Positions 8,632 through 16,735 of a DNA stretch of 64,000 nt are shown one piece after another. The first letter of the stretch is position 1. Each line of letters begins with the position of its first letter. Location of the stretch: IMG/VR virus record IMGVR_UViG_3300048838_001106, positions 62,001-126,000 of that record, one strand, 5' to 3'. This stretch comes from a virus. Under the pieces are notes generated by a model, which worked only from the letters and a program-made list of their open reading frames with translations, made no database searches and was not told the DNA's origin. A program made the translations under genes and the position numbers.

Positions 8632-8970
8632 ATGTACCCAAGATCTAGCATGGGAGCCTTGCTCGCGGCTACTGACACCATGAGATTTTTCGACAGGGAG
8701 ATCTCCGCAGCACTGCGCACAGATCCAGCATTTGAAGCCGCTCTATTGGCACTAGGCTGCTCAAGCTACATTGCGACATATGATCTCATTCAAATTGTGT
8801 TTACCCCCGGCGACCATCCCATATTGCATTTGATGTACGCAGACTTAGGCCAAGACGTCACGCCTTCGGTGTATTACGTACCAATCGAGGGAGAGGAGGC
8901 TGCGAAACTGATAAGGCGTCTGGACCGCGCGTGGGCTGAACGCCACGGCATTAGTGGGACGCCGGAATGA
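8632..8970 (+). CDS. Small array protein 1
   Basis: A 112-residue protein starting behind AAGGGAGG. It opens an array of about eleven overlapping + strand genes for proteins of 99-138 residues with a common plan: an N-terminal helix, several strands, then a C-terminal helix rich in Arg. Here the end is EEAAKLIRRLDRAWAERHG. No function recognised. Confidence 0.75.
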   Translation: MYPRSSMGALLAATDTMRFFDREISAALRTDPAFEAALLALGCSSYIATYDLIQIVFTPGDHPILHLMYADLGQDVTPSVYYVPIEGEEAAKLIRRLDRAWAERHGISGTPE

Positions 8971-9317
8971 TACGCAATATTTGTATCGACATAGCAGAGC
9001 AGCAAAGGCGTGACGCTCGGATGCGCGACCTGGTAAAGCACTTCGTCACCATAGACAGAGTTCTGTATGGCGACGCGGACGCTGGATACGACATATTCTG
9101 CGACGAAATGCCGCACGATGAGTGGTGGGTGGACAGTTTCGAATCAGCGATGAGCGTTGACGACAAGAACCCGTGTGTGCTCTTTGCAACATTCTGCCTG
9201 AAGGGGATGTACGAAGACGACGACGAGGAACACTGGGTGCACATCAGCGGCGCACTCGCTGCTAGATTGCTTCGACAACTTACGTCGGCAATGAACAGGT
9301 CAGGAGGATCAGAATGA
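8967..9317 (+). CDS. Small array protein 2
   Basis: A 116-residue acidic protein (EDDDEEHWVHI), coupled to its neighbour by an ATGA overlap. The C-terminal helix GALAARLLRQLTSAMNRSG matches the Arg-rich tail of the other array members. Confidence 0.75.
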   Translation: MIRNICIDIAEQQRRDARMRDLVKHFVTIDRVLYGDADAGYDIFCDEMPHDEWWVDSFESAMSVDDKNPCVLFATFCLKGMYEDDDEEHWVHISGALAARLLRQLTSAMNRSGGSE

Positions 9318-9655
9318 ACACAATCTCAAGCATGAAGACGCTGGTGGACACTAACACCCGTCTGGTCTTGCGGGAGATGGAAGTTTACTTCCTACTCACC
9401 ATGGCGCGCTACGTGTCCGCCGTGACTCCGTGGTACCACGTTGCTGAAGTCCTAAACGTTCAAATAGAAAACCTGATCGTGCAAAACGGTGATTTCGTTG
9501 TTCGATTCTTCGTGAACACTCGCGACATGGAAGGGCGAAGTGGCAGCACGCTCAATGTCAGCATCCACCCACACATGCCAGAATACAGAACCATGCACTT
9601 GCACATACAAAGGAGCGTGTATGCGGCCACTGCTGCCATGGAAGTTGGTCCTTGA
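9314..9655 (+). CDS. Small array protein 3
   Basis: A 113-residue protein starting with an ATGA overlap behind AGGAGG. Central strands (FVVRFFVNTRD) are followed by MHLHIQRSVYAATAAM, an aligned but diverged version of the C-terminal helix of the array. Confidence 0.73.
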   Translation: MNTISSMKTLVDTNTRLVLREMEVYFLLTMARYVSAVTPWYHVAEVLNVQIENLIVQNGDFVVRFFVNTRDMEGRSGSTLNVSIHPHMPEYRTMHLHIQRSVYAATAAMEVGP

Positions 9656-10037
9656 CACGATGGAGTTCGTTCCAAAAGTGCAACAGTACGTCGAAGCAGT
9701 GTTGGTAAGGTCCAGTCTGCTAGACAGTGACTTACTGCTTGAACTAGTAGCTGCGGCCACGTCTGCAGGGCCATTTCTGGACGTTCGCTACGCGGCGCGC
9801 AAGGCGAGCTTCGATGATCCTCTACGGATAACCATCACGTGGCACCGAAACAGGTCAAGTATGCCACAGCTGTACTCCATCATAGAGAGCACTCCTAGTC
9901 ACATCAAAGACGATGGCTCGCCCAAAAATGAGCAGTTACTTAGGCGTGTATGGCTGCGAATTAACGCAGGCATGCCGTCTGATATCTACGAGGACATCGC
10001 ATGTCGGACTTCCTGTACCCAACAGTCCAAGGGCTGA
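9621..10037 (+). CDS. Small array protein 4
   Basis: A 138-residue protein. The ATG at 9621 follows AAAGGAG, so the gene overlaps its predecessor by 35 bases; the longer frame from 9540 has no ribosome site. The conserved helix EQLLRRVWLRINAG appears near residue 112, with an extra tail after it. Confidence 0.7.
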   Translation: MRPLLPWKLVLDTMEFVPKVQQYVEAVLVRSSLLDSDLLLELVAAATSAGPFLDVRYAARKASFDDPLRITITWHRNRSSMPQLYSIIESTPSHIKDDGSPKNEQLLRRVWLRINAGMPSDIYEDIACRTSCTQQSKG

Positions 10038-10378
10038 ACTACCTGCAGCGCGCAAGCATTGGCTACTATCAGGTCGACCGGCTTTCCGAGGGATTCTCTT
10101 TGCATAGAGGTGCGATGCTTCGAAGCGAGGCGCAAAGTTCCCTACATCATACCGCGGGCAAGCTCAAGCAGTTGCGCGCGCTACCGAGACTTACCAGAGA
10201 CACGATGGATATCGTCATCGCCTACACTGTGCACCTAGAATGGAGTCAGGACACCGCCAATGGCCGTGCCGAGGTCCGCGACGAAGTGCAGTTCCTATTC
10301 AGGCTCTACGTGTCTCGAGAACTTCATAAAAAGGAAATCGGTGTATTCGATCAAAGCAACCAAGGTGGAGATTCTTAG
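10001..10378 (+). CDS. Small array protein 5
   Basis: A 125-residue protein starting behind GAGGA within the end of the previous gene. It has the array's plan: an N-terminal helix, then strands (MDIVIAYTVHLEW, VQFLFRLYVSRE). The C-terminal helix is short. Confidence 0.7.
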   Translation: MSDFLYPTVQGLNYLQRASIGYYQVDRLSEGFSLHRGAMLRSEAQSSLHHTAGKLKQLRALPRLTRDTMDIVIAYTVHLEWSQDTANGRAEVRDEVQFLFRLYVSRELHKKEIGVFDQSNQGGDS

Positions 10379-10712
10379 CGATGTTGCCCGTTGGTATGAG
10401 CTAGAGGACATACTCAGAGAAATATCCATCGAATACCGTGCCATCCTGCAGGCCCATGCGCATCAGCGTGTGAATCACATGCGCGTGCTGCTGCCAGATC
10501 CGGAGGATATTTGCTTTGTGCGCCTGGGGTTCTCCCGTGTTGAGAATTACCCAGTGCTGCACATCTCTTATGCCTATGGGTACGACGGCAAAGCATCAGG
10601 CAAACGAAGACATATTAGCGGAGAACTAGCAGAAACAAGTGCGTTAGACCCTGTCTTGTGGGACAGGATCTGGCGTGCAATATACCGGAGGTATTGTGTA
10701 CAAAGTGGCTGA
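10341..10712 (+). CDS. Small array protein 6
   Basis: A 123-residue protein from a GTG at 10341 that follows AAAAAGGAAATCG; upstream in-frame codons overlap the previous gene and read as low-complexity sequence. The C-terminus LDPVLWDRIWRAIYRRY is a clear member of the array's Arg/aromatic helix. Confidence 0.68.
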   Translation: MYSIKATKVEILSDVARWYELEDILREISIEYRAILQAHAHQRVNHMRVLLPDPEDICFVRLGFSRVENYPVLHISYAYGYDGKASGKRRHISGELAETSALDPVLWDRIWRAIYRRYCVQSG

Positions 10713-11028
10713 GAATTGGGCGTGGTACAAAGATGTTCTTCGATCCGATGAGCACAAAGACGCGTACTACGTAGAGATAACCCAGGCTATCAAACTATTC
10801 AACGTACTGTGCGCGGTAAATCTTGTAGACCAAGTGGGGAGGCATTGTCCCGTGTATCTCGGTCACGCGTATATCGACAGTGACGCCACGGAGATCCTAA
10901 TCACAATTCAGCGCGCGGGGTCCCCTGTTACATCAAGCTTCTGGCTAAAGCATGAAAAGCCAGAGGTGTTTCATCGACTCATGCGCATGATAGCTTCGCG
11001 CCTTCATGCAGGGGGGGGGTTACTTTAG
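10696..11028 (+). CDS. Small array protein 7
   Basis: About 110 residues. I place the start at GTG 10696 because GGAGG lies just before it (a rather short 4-base gap); GTG 10675 and GTG 10705 are alternatives. The C-terminal helix is KPEVFHRLMRMIASRLHAGG. Confidence 0.65.
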   Translation: MYKVAENWAWYKDVLRSDEHKDAYYVEITQAIKLFNVLCAVNLVDQVGRHCPVYLGHAYIDSDATEILITIQRAGSPVTSSFWLKHEKPEVFHRLMRMIASRLHAGGGLL

Positions 11029-11409
11029 ATGCACAAGATATTATCTTACCCTTTGTGGCACGAAAGGCTGGCAGCGGACCCTGCCAGGTCGTCACTGATA
11101 CGCACGACAGAGCAGTTCACTGAACGGAATCAAGGACTCATAGCGGAGAGATTCAGCGTCAAGCGCATAGTTGACAACAAGTACAGGGACATCCCAGTCA
11201 ACTACAATGGCCCTGACCACATAGTGTTCTACCGCGCTCACGCACGCAGATTTACGATCTGCGTGTCGGGTGCATCGCGTATGTACAATCTGACCGATGA
11301 CCCCGACCTGTTTCACAAATTCTGGAGACTGGCACAACGAAACTTCATCCTTCATGGTGTGCGCCAGCTCTACTCACCTCACCTGTTACGCGGGAATGCT
11401 CATGTATAA
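11029..11409 (+). CDS. Small array protein 8
   Basis: A 126-residue protein starting directly after the previous stop, with a run of G (11010-11017) as ribosome site. The C-terminal helix DPDLFHKFWRLAQRNFILHG is very like that of array proteins 6 and 7. Confidence 0.74.
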   Translation: MHKILSYPLWHERLAADPARSSLIRTTEQFTERNQGLIAERFSVKRIVDNKYRDIPVNYNGPDHIVFYRAHARRFTICVSGASRMYNLTDDPDLFHKFWRLAQRNFILHGVRQLYSPHLLRGNAHV

Positions 11410-11701
11410 GGTTGTAGCACCGTGGGAGCTACTAGCTGTCACACCTATCGAGGAGATTCAAGATATTTTGAACGCATATAACGAAGCGGATGGTGCTCTC
11501 AGGGAGCGTCTGGCAGATGGCTGGATGGTGTCTCACGAAGAGGCGCGATTCGAGGTAATATGGAATGCAGGGTTCGATGGCCGAATCATTGTTTTCACAA
11601 TGCGGCACCAAACACCAATGAGCAAGATGGGATTCTTTGCAGACAGGGTGTGGCGATTTATTCAGCGAGAGATCAATAGAAGGGGCGTATGTACAAACTA
11701 A
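11402..11701 (+). CDS. Small array protein 9
   Basis: A 99-residue protein; ATG 11402 overlaps the previous gene by 8 bases, with CGGGA before it. It begins MYKVVAPWELL, very like the next gene's MYKLISWEEL, and ends in FFADRVWRFIQREINRRG. These two adjacent genes are the most obvious tandem duplicates of the array. Confidence 0.72.
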   Translation: MYKVVAPWELLAVTPIEEIQDILNAYNEADGALRERLADGWMVSHEEARFEVIWNAGFDGRIIVFTMRHQTPMSKMGFFADRVWRFIQREINRRGVCTN

Positions 11702-12042
11702 TATCGTGGGAAGAGCTGTCAAGGAAGGATGAGCTGGATAGGCTGCTGACTCAGCTGGGTAGAAACCTCCTTGTGCGTGATCTGCTGGCCAGCAGCCAGC
11801 TGATACTCGTAGACATGGCACTAAAAGGGCGAGACTTTTCACCCATAAAATATTGCCATGTGAACGTGAGGAATCCAGCTGACGCCTATTGGGCCACCAG
11901 AGCCGTGGAGATCACAGTCAGCAACGGCTGGCTAGAGACAATCGAGCTCCGCGTCGACCATGCCTTGAGTAAACGATACCAGCGCGCGGTGTCTAGGCGC
12001 GTGGCTATTGATTCCGGGGATTTAGATGTACCCGATGCTTAG
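11689..12042 (+). CDS. Small array protein 10
   Basis: A 117-residue protein starting inside the end of the preceding gene. The N-terminus MYKLISWEEL matches array protein 9; the tail SKRYQRAVSRRVAID is the Arg-rich helix in diverged form. Confidence 0.73.
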   Translation: MYKLISWEELSRKDELDRLLTQLGRNLLVRDLLASSQLILVDMALKGRDFSPIKYCHVNVRNPADAYWATRAVEITVSNGWLETIELRVDHALSKRYQRAVSRRVAIDSGDLDVPDA

Positions 12043-12427
12043 CATCAAGGATGTTTTTGAGGCGTGGTTTTACAGGAGGGGAGATTTCGATTCGTCCTTC
12101 GTGTTCGGCGTTGGCGGTGAGTTTGCCTTGCACATGCATGGCTGGATAGAGCAGAGGCATCGCGCAAGTATCGAGGCAGACTTTCCTCGGTGCCCAATAA
12201 TCCGGGACAGGACAATTCACAAGGTTGAGATTGTAACTGCACCAGGCAGTCCTCGTGTTGTCATAAACTCAGTGTTTGTAGTCGCGCTATCTGCCCGCCG
12301 AGACACGGTAACGCACAGCAGTCAAAAGATGGTCCTCATGGGTGGAACAGACGAGGTCATACTCCGATTCGAAAGATTGCTTAGCAAACGCGTGGAGGAG
12401 AGAAGGTGCGTCCTATTAAAACAGTAG
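12026..12427 (+). CDS. Small array protein 11
   Basis: A 133-residue protein. Strand-rich core (RVVINSVFVVALSARR) and C-terminal helix DEVILRFERLLSKRVEERR. Overlaps both neighbours by 17-22 bases. The last clear member of the array. Confidence 0.72.
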   Translation: MYPMLSIKDVFEAWFYRRGDFDSSFVFGVGGEFALHMHGWIEQRHRASIEADFPRCPIIRDRTIHKVEIVTAPGSPRVVINSVFVVALSARRDTVTHSSQKMVLMGGTDEVILRFERLLSKRVEERRCVLLKQ

Positions 12428-12963
12428 AGGAATTGAGAGAAGAGGTCGGAACATACCTTGGAGACTTTCTAAGGACAGACATAGGTGCCGCAGAAAGACT
12501 TCACCTGTATGACGCAGCAAACACGCAGGCAATAGCTTTGATGGAGCTGACGGTGAAACACGCTGCGTATTTCGATGGTGTAGCGTGGGAGCAAGCAATT
12601 AGGCGCCGCGTCGAATCTCACAAGTACCATACCAGCGCACAGAGGCACTGGAGGCATGCAAATCTACGCGTTGACGACGAGGGGTGCTGGGAGCTTGTAG
12701 TATCTGAGAGGTGGACAACGTGCATCGCTCCAGAGTACCAGCGCAGCAATTTCGCGGACCTACTGTCACAGGGGGAGGGTGTAATGGTCACCCATCGATA
12801 CACGGAGAACACTGCTGTGTTCGCGTCCTTCGAGCTCCTGTGGAACACCATTCACTTTTTTGCGGAGAACTCACATGCTTCCATTCCCGCTGAACGATAT
12901 GTCAAAGCAGGACTATCTCATCTACATGCCGTACGTGACGGAAATAGTGTGCGACCTGAATGA
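12406..12963 (+). CDS. Hypothetical protein, possibly array-related
   Basis: A 185-residue protein from GTG 12406 behind GGAGGAGAGAAG. The N-terminal helix and central strands are like the array's, but it is longer and the C-terminal Arg helix is not evident. Function unknown. Confidence 0.72.
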   Translation: MRPIKTVEELREEVGTYLGDFLRTDIGAAERLHLYDAANTQAIALMELTVKHAAYFDGVAWEQAIRRRVESHKYHTSAQRHWRHANLRVDDEGCWELVVSERWTTCIAPEYQRSNFADLLSQGEGVMVTHRYTENTAVFASFELLWNTIHFFAENSHASIPAERYVKAGLSHLHAVRDGNSVRPE

Positions 12964-13507
12964 CGTCGCCAGCATGCTGTTCGGCAACGGCACTCAGTTG
13001 TGCCTACACTCGGTGTCTCAAGCTCACTGCCCGCAGTTTTTGCCGAAGCAGGAGCCTCCACTGACGCAACGCGAGCGTTGCTTAGAACGATGTGTCTCAA
13101 CGCTGGCGGTGCTGTACAGAGGCGTGCACCCAGGCTGGGCATACCCGAGGTTAGCACCTGCTCAGATAAACCAGTATCTCAGGCTGTACGACAGGCTGGA
13201 GAATGCGTACATCACGATGTCAGGGTTGGAGAACCTGCGAGCCCAGCCATGGCTCTACCGAATACGAATGCTGGGAGCAGCCAACCCTGACAAGCAACGC
13301 ATCGTGGTATCGGAAGCGGCGACTATCAAAATAGAGCCGTGGCCGCTTATGCAGACAGGGCTCGTCCTGACATTGCCAAGGATAGTGCGTCCCAGCACAC
13401 AATCGTTCGAGGTCGGAGGGACGATGCTACGACAGGTCCTGGACAATGGGTACAAGCAGTACCGCCGAGACGTGGCTACGCACGGCAATCATTGGGTAGA
13501 CAACTAG
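12875..13507 (+). CDS. Hypothetical protein
   Basis: A 210-residue protein starting at the ATG at 12875 behind CGGAGA, overlapping the previous gene by 89 bases. Cys near the centre (RERCLERCVSTLA). No family recognised. It is the last long gene before the gene-poor block. Confidence 0.7.
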   Translation: MLPFPLNDMSKQDYLIYMPYVTEIVCDLNDVASMLFGNGTQLCLHSVSQAHCPQFLPKQEPPLTQRERCLERCVSTLAVLYRGVHPGWAYPRLAPAQINQYLRLYDRLENAYITMSGLENLRAQPWLYRIRMLGAANPDKQRIVVSEAATIKIEPWPLMQTGLVLTLPRIVRPSTQSFEVGGTMLRQVLDNGYKQYRRDVATHGNHWVDN

Positions 13508-13544
13508 GGGCGGCCGGCGCTCGTTTCAAGGGGAGGTGTAGCCC

Positions 13545-13664
13545 GTGAGAATCCTGTTGCTGGAGGCGCGGAGTAATGCACGTGGTTTTACGTCGGCGAA
13601 CGGACGATTAGGAACTGTGCGGAGACACCGAATCGTGCCAGCGCTCAAGGTGAGAATAGTGTGA
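13545..13664 (+). CDS. Possible 39-residue basic peptide
   Basis: GTG 13545 lies eight bases after GGGGAGG and opens 39 codons, giving a basic peptide (NGRLGTVRRHRIVPALK). The ribosome site is the only support; it may be chance. Confidence 0.3.
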   Translation: MRILLLEARSNARGFTSANGRLGTVRRHRIVPALKVRIV

Positions 13665-13712
13665 CGAATAATTTTCGTATTGGTCAGCTGACCAATAATA
13701 CTATAAGTATGC

Positions 13713-13742
13713 TTGTATAATTTTGCTTATATTACAATGTAG
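13713..13742 (+). repeat. 30-bp element, copy A
   Basis: Begins TTGTATAATTTTGC and ends TTACAATGTAG; lies inside the left arm of the inverted repeat. Contains TATAAT. Confidence 0.85.
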
Positions 13743-14161
13743 TACGAAAATTCGAAGTCATTGAAATATAACGATTCATGTGTTTTTGAGTGCAGTATTG
13801 GCAGGTAAGCCGAAATACACATAGGGGTAGTAGTAGAGCGGAGAAGAGAGAAAATAGGGGTAGAGGAGGAGGAGTAATAGAAAGAAGAATATTCAATAAA
13901 TGTCATTTATTACATGTCAATTCTTCTTTACGTCTTCGAATTTTTCTTAGGTTAAAGAACCCCATCCTATCAAAACCCACCCTACATAAGATTTACATAC
14001 CTGAATTGATTTTGATTGTAAATACTGATCAGATGTATAGTGGTGTTGTTTTCAAAGTTCATTCTTCTCTCTATACGTGCCTATGTGTTTTTGGGCTCGG
14101 CGTGTTTTTGGGCTAAAAAAGTACGTGAATCGTTATATTTCAATGACTTCGAATTTTCGTA

Positions 14162-14191
14162 CTACATTGTAATATAAGCAAAATTATACAA
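14162..14191 (-). repeat. 30-bp element, copy A' (reverse)
   Basis: Reverse-complement copy of element A, carried by the right arm of the inverted repeat. Confidence 0.85.
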
Positions 14192-14456
14192 GCATACTTA
14201 TAGTATTATTGGTCAGCTGACCAAGATGCAAGTTTTTTCATAGCAAATCGGTGTGTTCGACACCGATTGCACTGTGAAATTTTCTCAAAAAAAGAGCCAA
14301 CAAAGTGTATTCCAGGGTGTATTCAAGGCTGTTTTGAGTCGAAAATGGCCTGTACGGAGCGTTAAACGGTGCTCCAGCGGTGCATCTGAAAGTGCTTGTA
14401 CGGCGCTAAACGACGCACTACGTGCAGGTAGACCATGGGCATAAGGTATTATTTTT

Positions 14457-14502
14457 GCTTTACAGAAGGGGGGTCCGGGGGCCGCACACCCCCTGAGAAA
14501 GC
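14457..14502 (+). other. G-rich hairpin in the gene-poor block
   Basis: GCTTT (14457-14461) pairs with AAAGC (14498-14502), CAG with CTG, and GGGGT with ACCCC around a GC-rich loop. There is no T tract after it, so it is not a simple terminator. Confidence 0.45.
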
Positions 14503-14720
14503 AAAGAAAGACAACGACTTGCGATGCATTGGCTATGAGGACTGGCAGGCAATGCCTGGCGCTGAAGGCGGTGGTTTCGGTGAAATGTCGGTGTGCCGCT
14601 AAGTGCGCGTGTTTTGTGATTTAGTACAACACAACGGCGATGCGTTAAGCGATGGCCTGATTTGTCCGTCATGTGTCGGCGTATTTTGCCTGTTTTTCCA
14701 CAAGACGACATTGAAATCTT

Positions 14721-14767
14721 TTGTATAATTTTGCTTATATTACAATGTAGGTCGAAATTTCAGATGT
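14721..14767 (+). repeat. 30-bp element, copy B, with 17-bp extension
   Basis: The first 30 bases are identical to copy A. The full 47 bases match copy C with two differences; the shared extension reads GTCGAAATTTCAGATGT. Confidence 0.88.
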
Positions 14768-15006
14768 TGTTGTTTTCATTGTGGAAAAAAAATCACGTCG
14801 CTTCGTTGTATAAGCCTTTTTATAGTGACAGCACCAAAAACAGCCTCAAAAACAGGCGAGAAAATGGCGCCTTTTTGTACGGCGGTTTTAGCCCGAAACA
14901 GGCGGTTTTTGGTCGATTTGACCTGTTTTGACCGGCGACTCGTGGTCAGCAGTTTACAACTGTCGTCGGATTTGTGCCGCCATCGCTGGTGCGCTCGAGA
15001 GTTTAC

Positions 15007-15053
15007 TTATACAATTTTGCTTATATTACAATGTAGGTCGAAATTTCAGATGT
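15007..15053 (+). repeat. 30-bp element, copy C, with 17-bp extension
   Basis: Matches copy B over 47 bases with two differences, both within the first six bases. Lies about 150 bases before the next gene. Confidence 0.88.
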
Positions 15054-15139
15054 AGTTGAAACCTAACATGTATTATTTTTGGACGCCCTATTTAGTGGCA
15101 ATTTCGTGCCTTCAGACGCCGAGTTTGCCCCTGTATAGT

Positions 15140-15149
15140 GGTACAAGGA
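15140..15149 (+). promoter_or_regulatory. Weak promoter-like site upstream of 15204
   Basis: GGTACAAGGA resembles the GGTATAAGAA core of the promoters at 31120-33208 (8 of 10), and is followed by a stem CGCAC/GTGCG (15165-15169 with 15177-15181), the same order as at those promoters. The upstream box is not recognisable, so this is tentative. Confidence 0.35.
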
Positions 15150-15203
15150 AGTGACCATTATAAACGCACACATAAAGTGCGCTTTCTAACCGGAGAAATC
15201 AGC

Positions 15204-15611
15204 ATGAGCAACGCTAGCAAAGCAGTTACGATGGAAGTCATCATTCCAATCCGTAATTCAGAGGACAACCTGGTCAATGACGCGCCCGACCTCGATGGCG
15301 ACCTGCCGCTTATGGATGGGTCGTTGTGGCGCGTTCGAATCCGCATCGAAGACGGTGCTGTCCTAAATTGGCCTATTGGCATGACTGCAAAGCTGCACGC
15401 CAAGGTAGTAGACTCCGGCGTGTACAGTCTGCTTGACAAAGACGATGAGGTGCTGAGCACTATCGACCGAGATTATGTTCCACAATGTTTGCAGATCAAC
15501 GATTATGGGTATGGCGATTACGTGTACCTGACCGTCGGCACTGATGGCGTCATCGACCGGTGGCCTTCCGTGGAGGAGATTCTTGAAGACTTCGAAGAGT
15601 GCAGCGACTAA
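15204..15611 (+). CDS. Conserved phage hypothetical protein
   Basis: A 135-residue protein from the ATG at 15204 behind CGGAGAAATC. The pattern of an acidic segment DLDGDLPLMDG, then WRVRIRIEDGAVLNWP and later YGDYVYLTVGTDGVIDRWP is one I have seen in conserved phage proteins of unknown function. It is the first gene after the gene-poor block, so it may head a transcription unit. Confidence 0.85.
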   Translation: MSNASKAVTMEVIIPIRNSEDNLVNDAPDLDGDLPLMDGSLWRVRIRIEDGAVLNWPIGMTAKLHAKVVDSGVYSLLDKDDEVLSTIDRDYVPQCLQINDYGYGDYVYLTVGTDGVIDRWPSVEEILEDFEECSD

Positions 15612-16290
15612 ATCTCTTGACAGGCATGTTGAGTATCTACGGCACGAGGCAGCGTTGTACGCGGCTATGCGTCGCTTGGGCCAGACAGACAGGGAGCCTG
15701 ACGACACTTTCAGATTGAACAACGAGCTGCGCCGCGTGTTTGCGTATCCATTGGGCCTGGTTGATGTGCCTCCTGCCAGCCGCCACACCCACTTACCAAG
15801 CGAGCCACTTTGCGGGTATATCATCGAGCTCAAGAACGGACTTACTGAGCATTTCGAGTCCAGGTATTCCCTGGATGAAAAGATACACCAGGAGTATACA
15901 GTCAGCAGACGACTGCCATGTGCGACGGAGAACGAACAGTGGCGAACCACTGACACATTCGAAGCAGACAATCATTACGTCCCGCGATACATGGCTTCTC
16001 GACTCTGGGCAAAGGGAGGAGGTGTTGGTAGGTCGCGCGTACTTGCTGTTGTCAACTACGCTTTTATCAGCATGGCAGGCACTATCGTCATACACTGTGA
16101 CGCATCGCCAGCAGAGATATCCGCGCGAAAAAGCATTCGGTTGATGCTGCTCGGTGGACACACGTATTACACCACCGGCACTGAGTACGCTGCAGGACAG
16201 ATTGAGCCGCATGCAACTATCGCGCACGCAACGCGGCTCAACGTGATGGCTCCTTCAGTACAACGAAACATCAAGGACGAAGATGATTAA
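15583..16290 (+). CDS. Hypothetical protein, family 2 member
   Basis: About 235 residues. I take TTG 15583 as start because GGAGGAG lies five bases before it; ATG 15544 is an alternative with a larger overlap. The C-terminal half is beta-rich (AGTIVIHCDASPAE), as in the following genes. No function recognised. Confidence 0.68.
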   Translation: MKTSKSAATKSLDRHVEYLRHEAALYAAMRRLGQTDREPDDTFRLNNELRRVFAYPLGLVDVPPASRHTHLPSEPLCGYIIELKNGLTEHFESRYSLDEKIHQEYTVSRRLPCATENEQWRTTDTFEADNHYVPRYMASRLWAKGGGVGRSRVLAVVNYAFISMAGTIVIHCDASPAEISARKSIRLMLLGGHTYYTTGTEYAAGQIEPHATIAHATRLNVMAPSVQRNIKDEDD

Positions 16291-16735
16291 GCATGCTATC
16301 TACGTCAATAAGGACCGATATCGCGCGTCGTACAAAGACGCATGGATCTACAAACCAGGGTGGATTCGTTTTACTGGCTTTGCTCCAGTCCCTGTTGAAG
16401 AATTGATACCCGGCGGCCATAGACTATTTGGCGTGTACAACTCGTACTATGCCGACCTGTTCGACAAATCAGCAATTGAGTCGCAGCACCACGCCAGGAC
16501 CAGTACTCTGGCGCCGCACATGCTGGTAACCCAGGTTATATTGGCAGGCACGCAAAACAAACTAACACATGTAGAGGTCGTAGCAAGGTGCGATATTCCT
16601 AAGTTTGACGAGGACATCTATTCTATGACTGTTCATTGCGACGTTTATTACGAAGACAGGATAAAGCCAGGCGGCGCCTCCAGGTGGAACTTCAGCCTGT
16701 TTGGTGACGTCATTGACAAGCTGTCGTCGTGGTAG
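16283..16735 (+). CDS. Hypothetical protein, family 2 member
   Basis: A 150-residue protein. WIRFTGFAPVPVEEL (about residues 27-41) aligns with WVLFTGYVPASVEQL of the next gene, and VEVVARCDIPKFD aligns with IDVLAMCRYPRWFD there, so the two are diverged tandem duplicates. Function unknown. Confidence 0.8.
   Translation: MIKHAIYVNKDRYRASYKDAWIYKPGWIRFTGFAPVPVEELIPGGHRLFGVYNSYYADLFDKSAIESQHHARTSTLAPHMLVTQVILAGTQNKLTHVEVVARCDIPKFDEDIYSMTVHCDVYYEDRIKPGGASRWNFSLFGDVIDKLSSW

Larger units (their letters stand above)
13680..14224. repeat. 99-bp perfect inverted repeat, 347-bp spacer
   Basis: Arm 13680-13778 is the exact reverse complement of 14126-14224. Each arm ends outward in the 16-base palindrome TTGGTCAGCTGACCAA (13680-13695 and 14209-14224). 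The bases flanking the arms (GTA on the left, GAT on the right) do not form an obvious target-site duplication, and the spacer has no transposase. Confidence 0.92.
13665..15203. other. AT-rich gene-poor block with inverted and direct repeats
   Basis: About 1.5 kb in which I find no convincing gene, against a gene every few hundred bases elsewhere. It is richer in A+T than its flanks and contains a 99-bp perfect inverted repeat, four copies of a 30-bp element, a purine-rich tract (about 13825-13890) inside the inverted repeat, and a G-rich hairpin at 14457-14502. Open frames such as 13790-14116 have no ribosome site and read as low complexity. A replication origin, a regulatory hub or a foreign insert are all possible. 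Confidence 0.7.

Noticed and set aside
13790-14116. 108-codon open frame between the arms of the 99-bp inverted repeat
   Set aside because: No ribosome site, low-complexity purine-derived start (RGRGGG), and no resemblance to any transposase; treated as non-coding spacer.
13680-14224. Insertion sequence with terminal inverted repeats
   Set aside because: No transposase and no target-site duplication visible; kept only as an inverted repeat.
14253-14444. 63-codon frame in the gene-poor block
   Set aside because: No ribosome site and no plausible protein features.
14662-15055. Two frames sharing a CRSKFQM peptide
   Set aside because: The shared peptide only reflects the repeated 47-bp DNA element.
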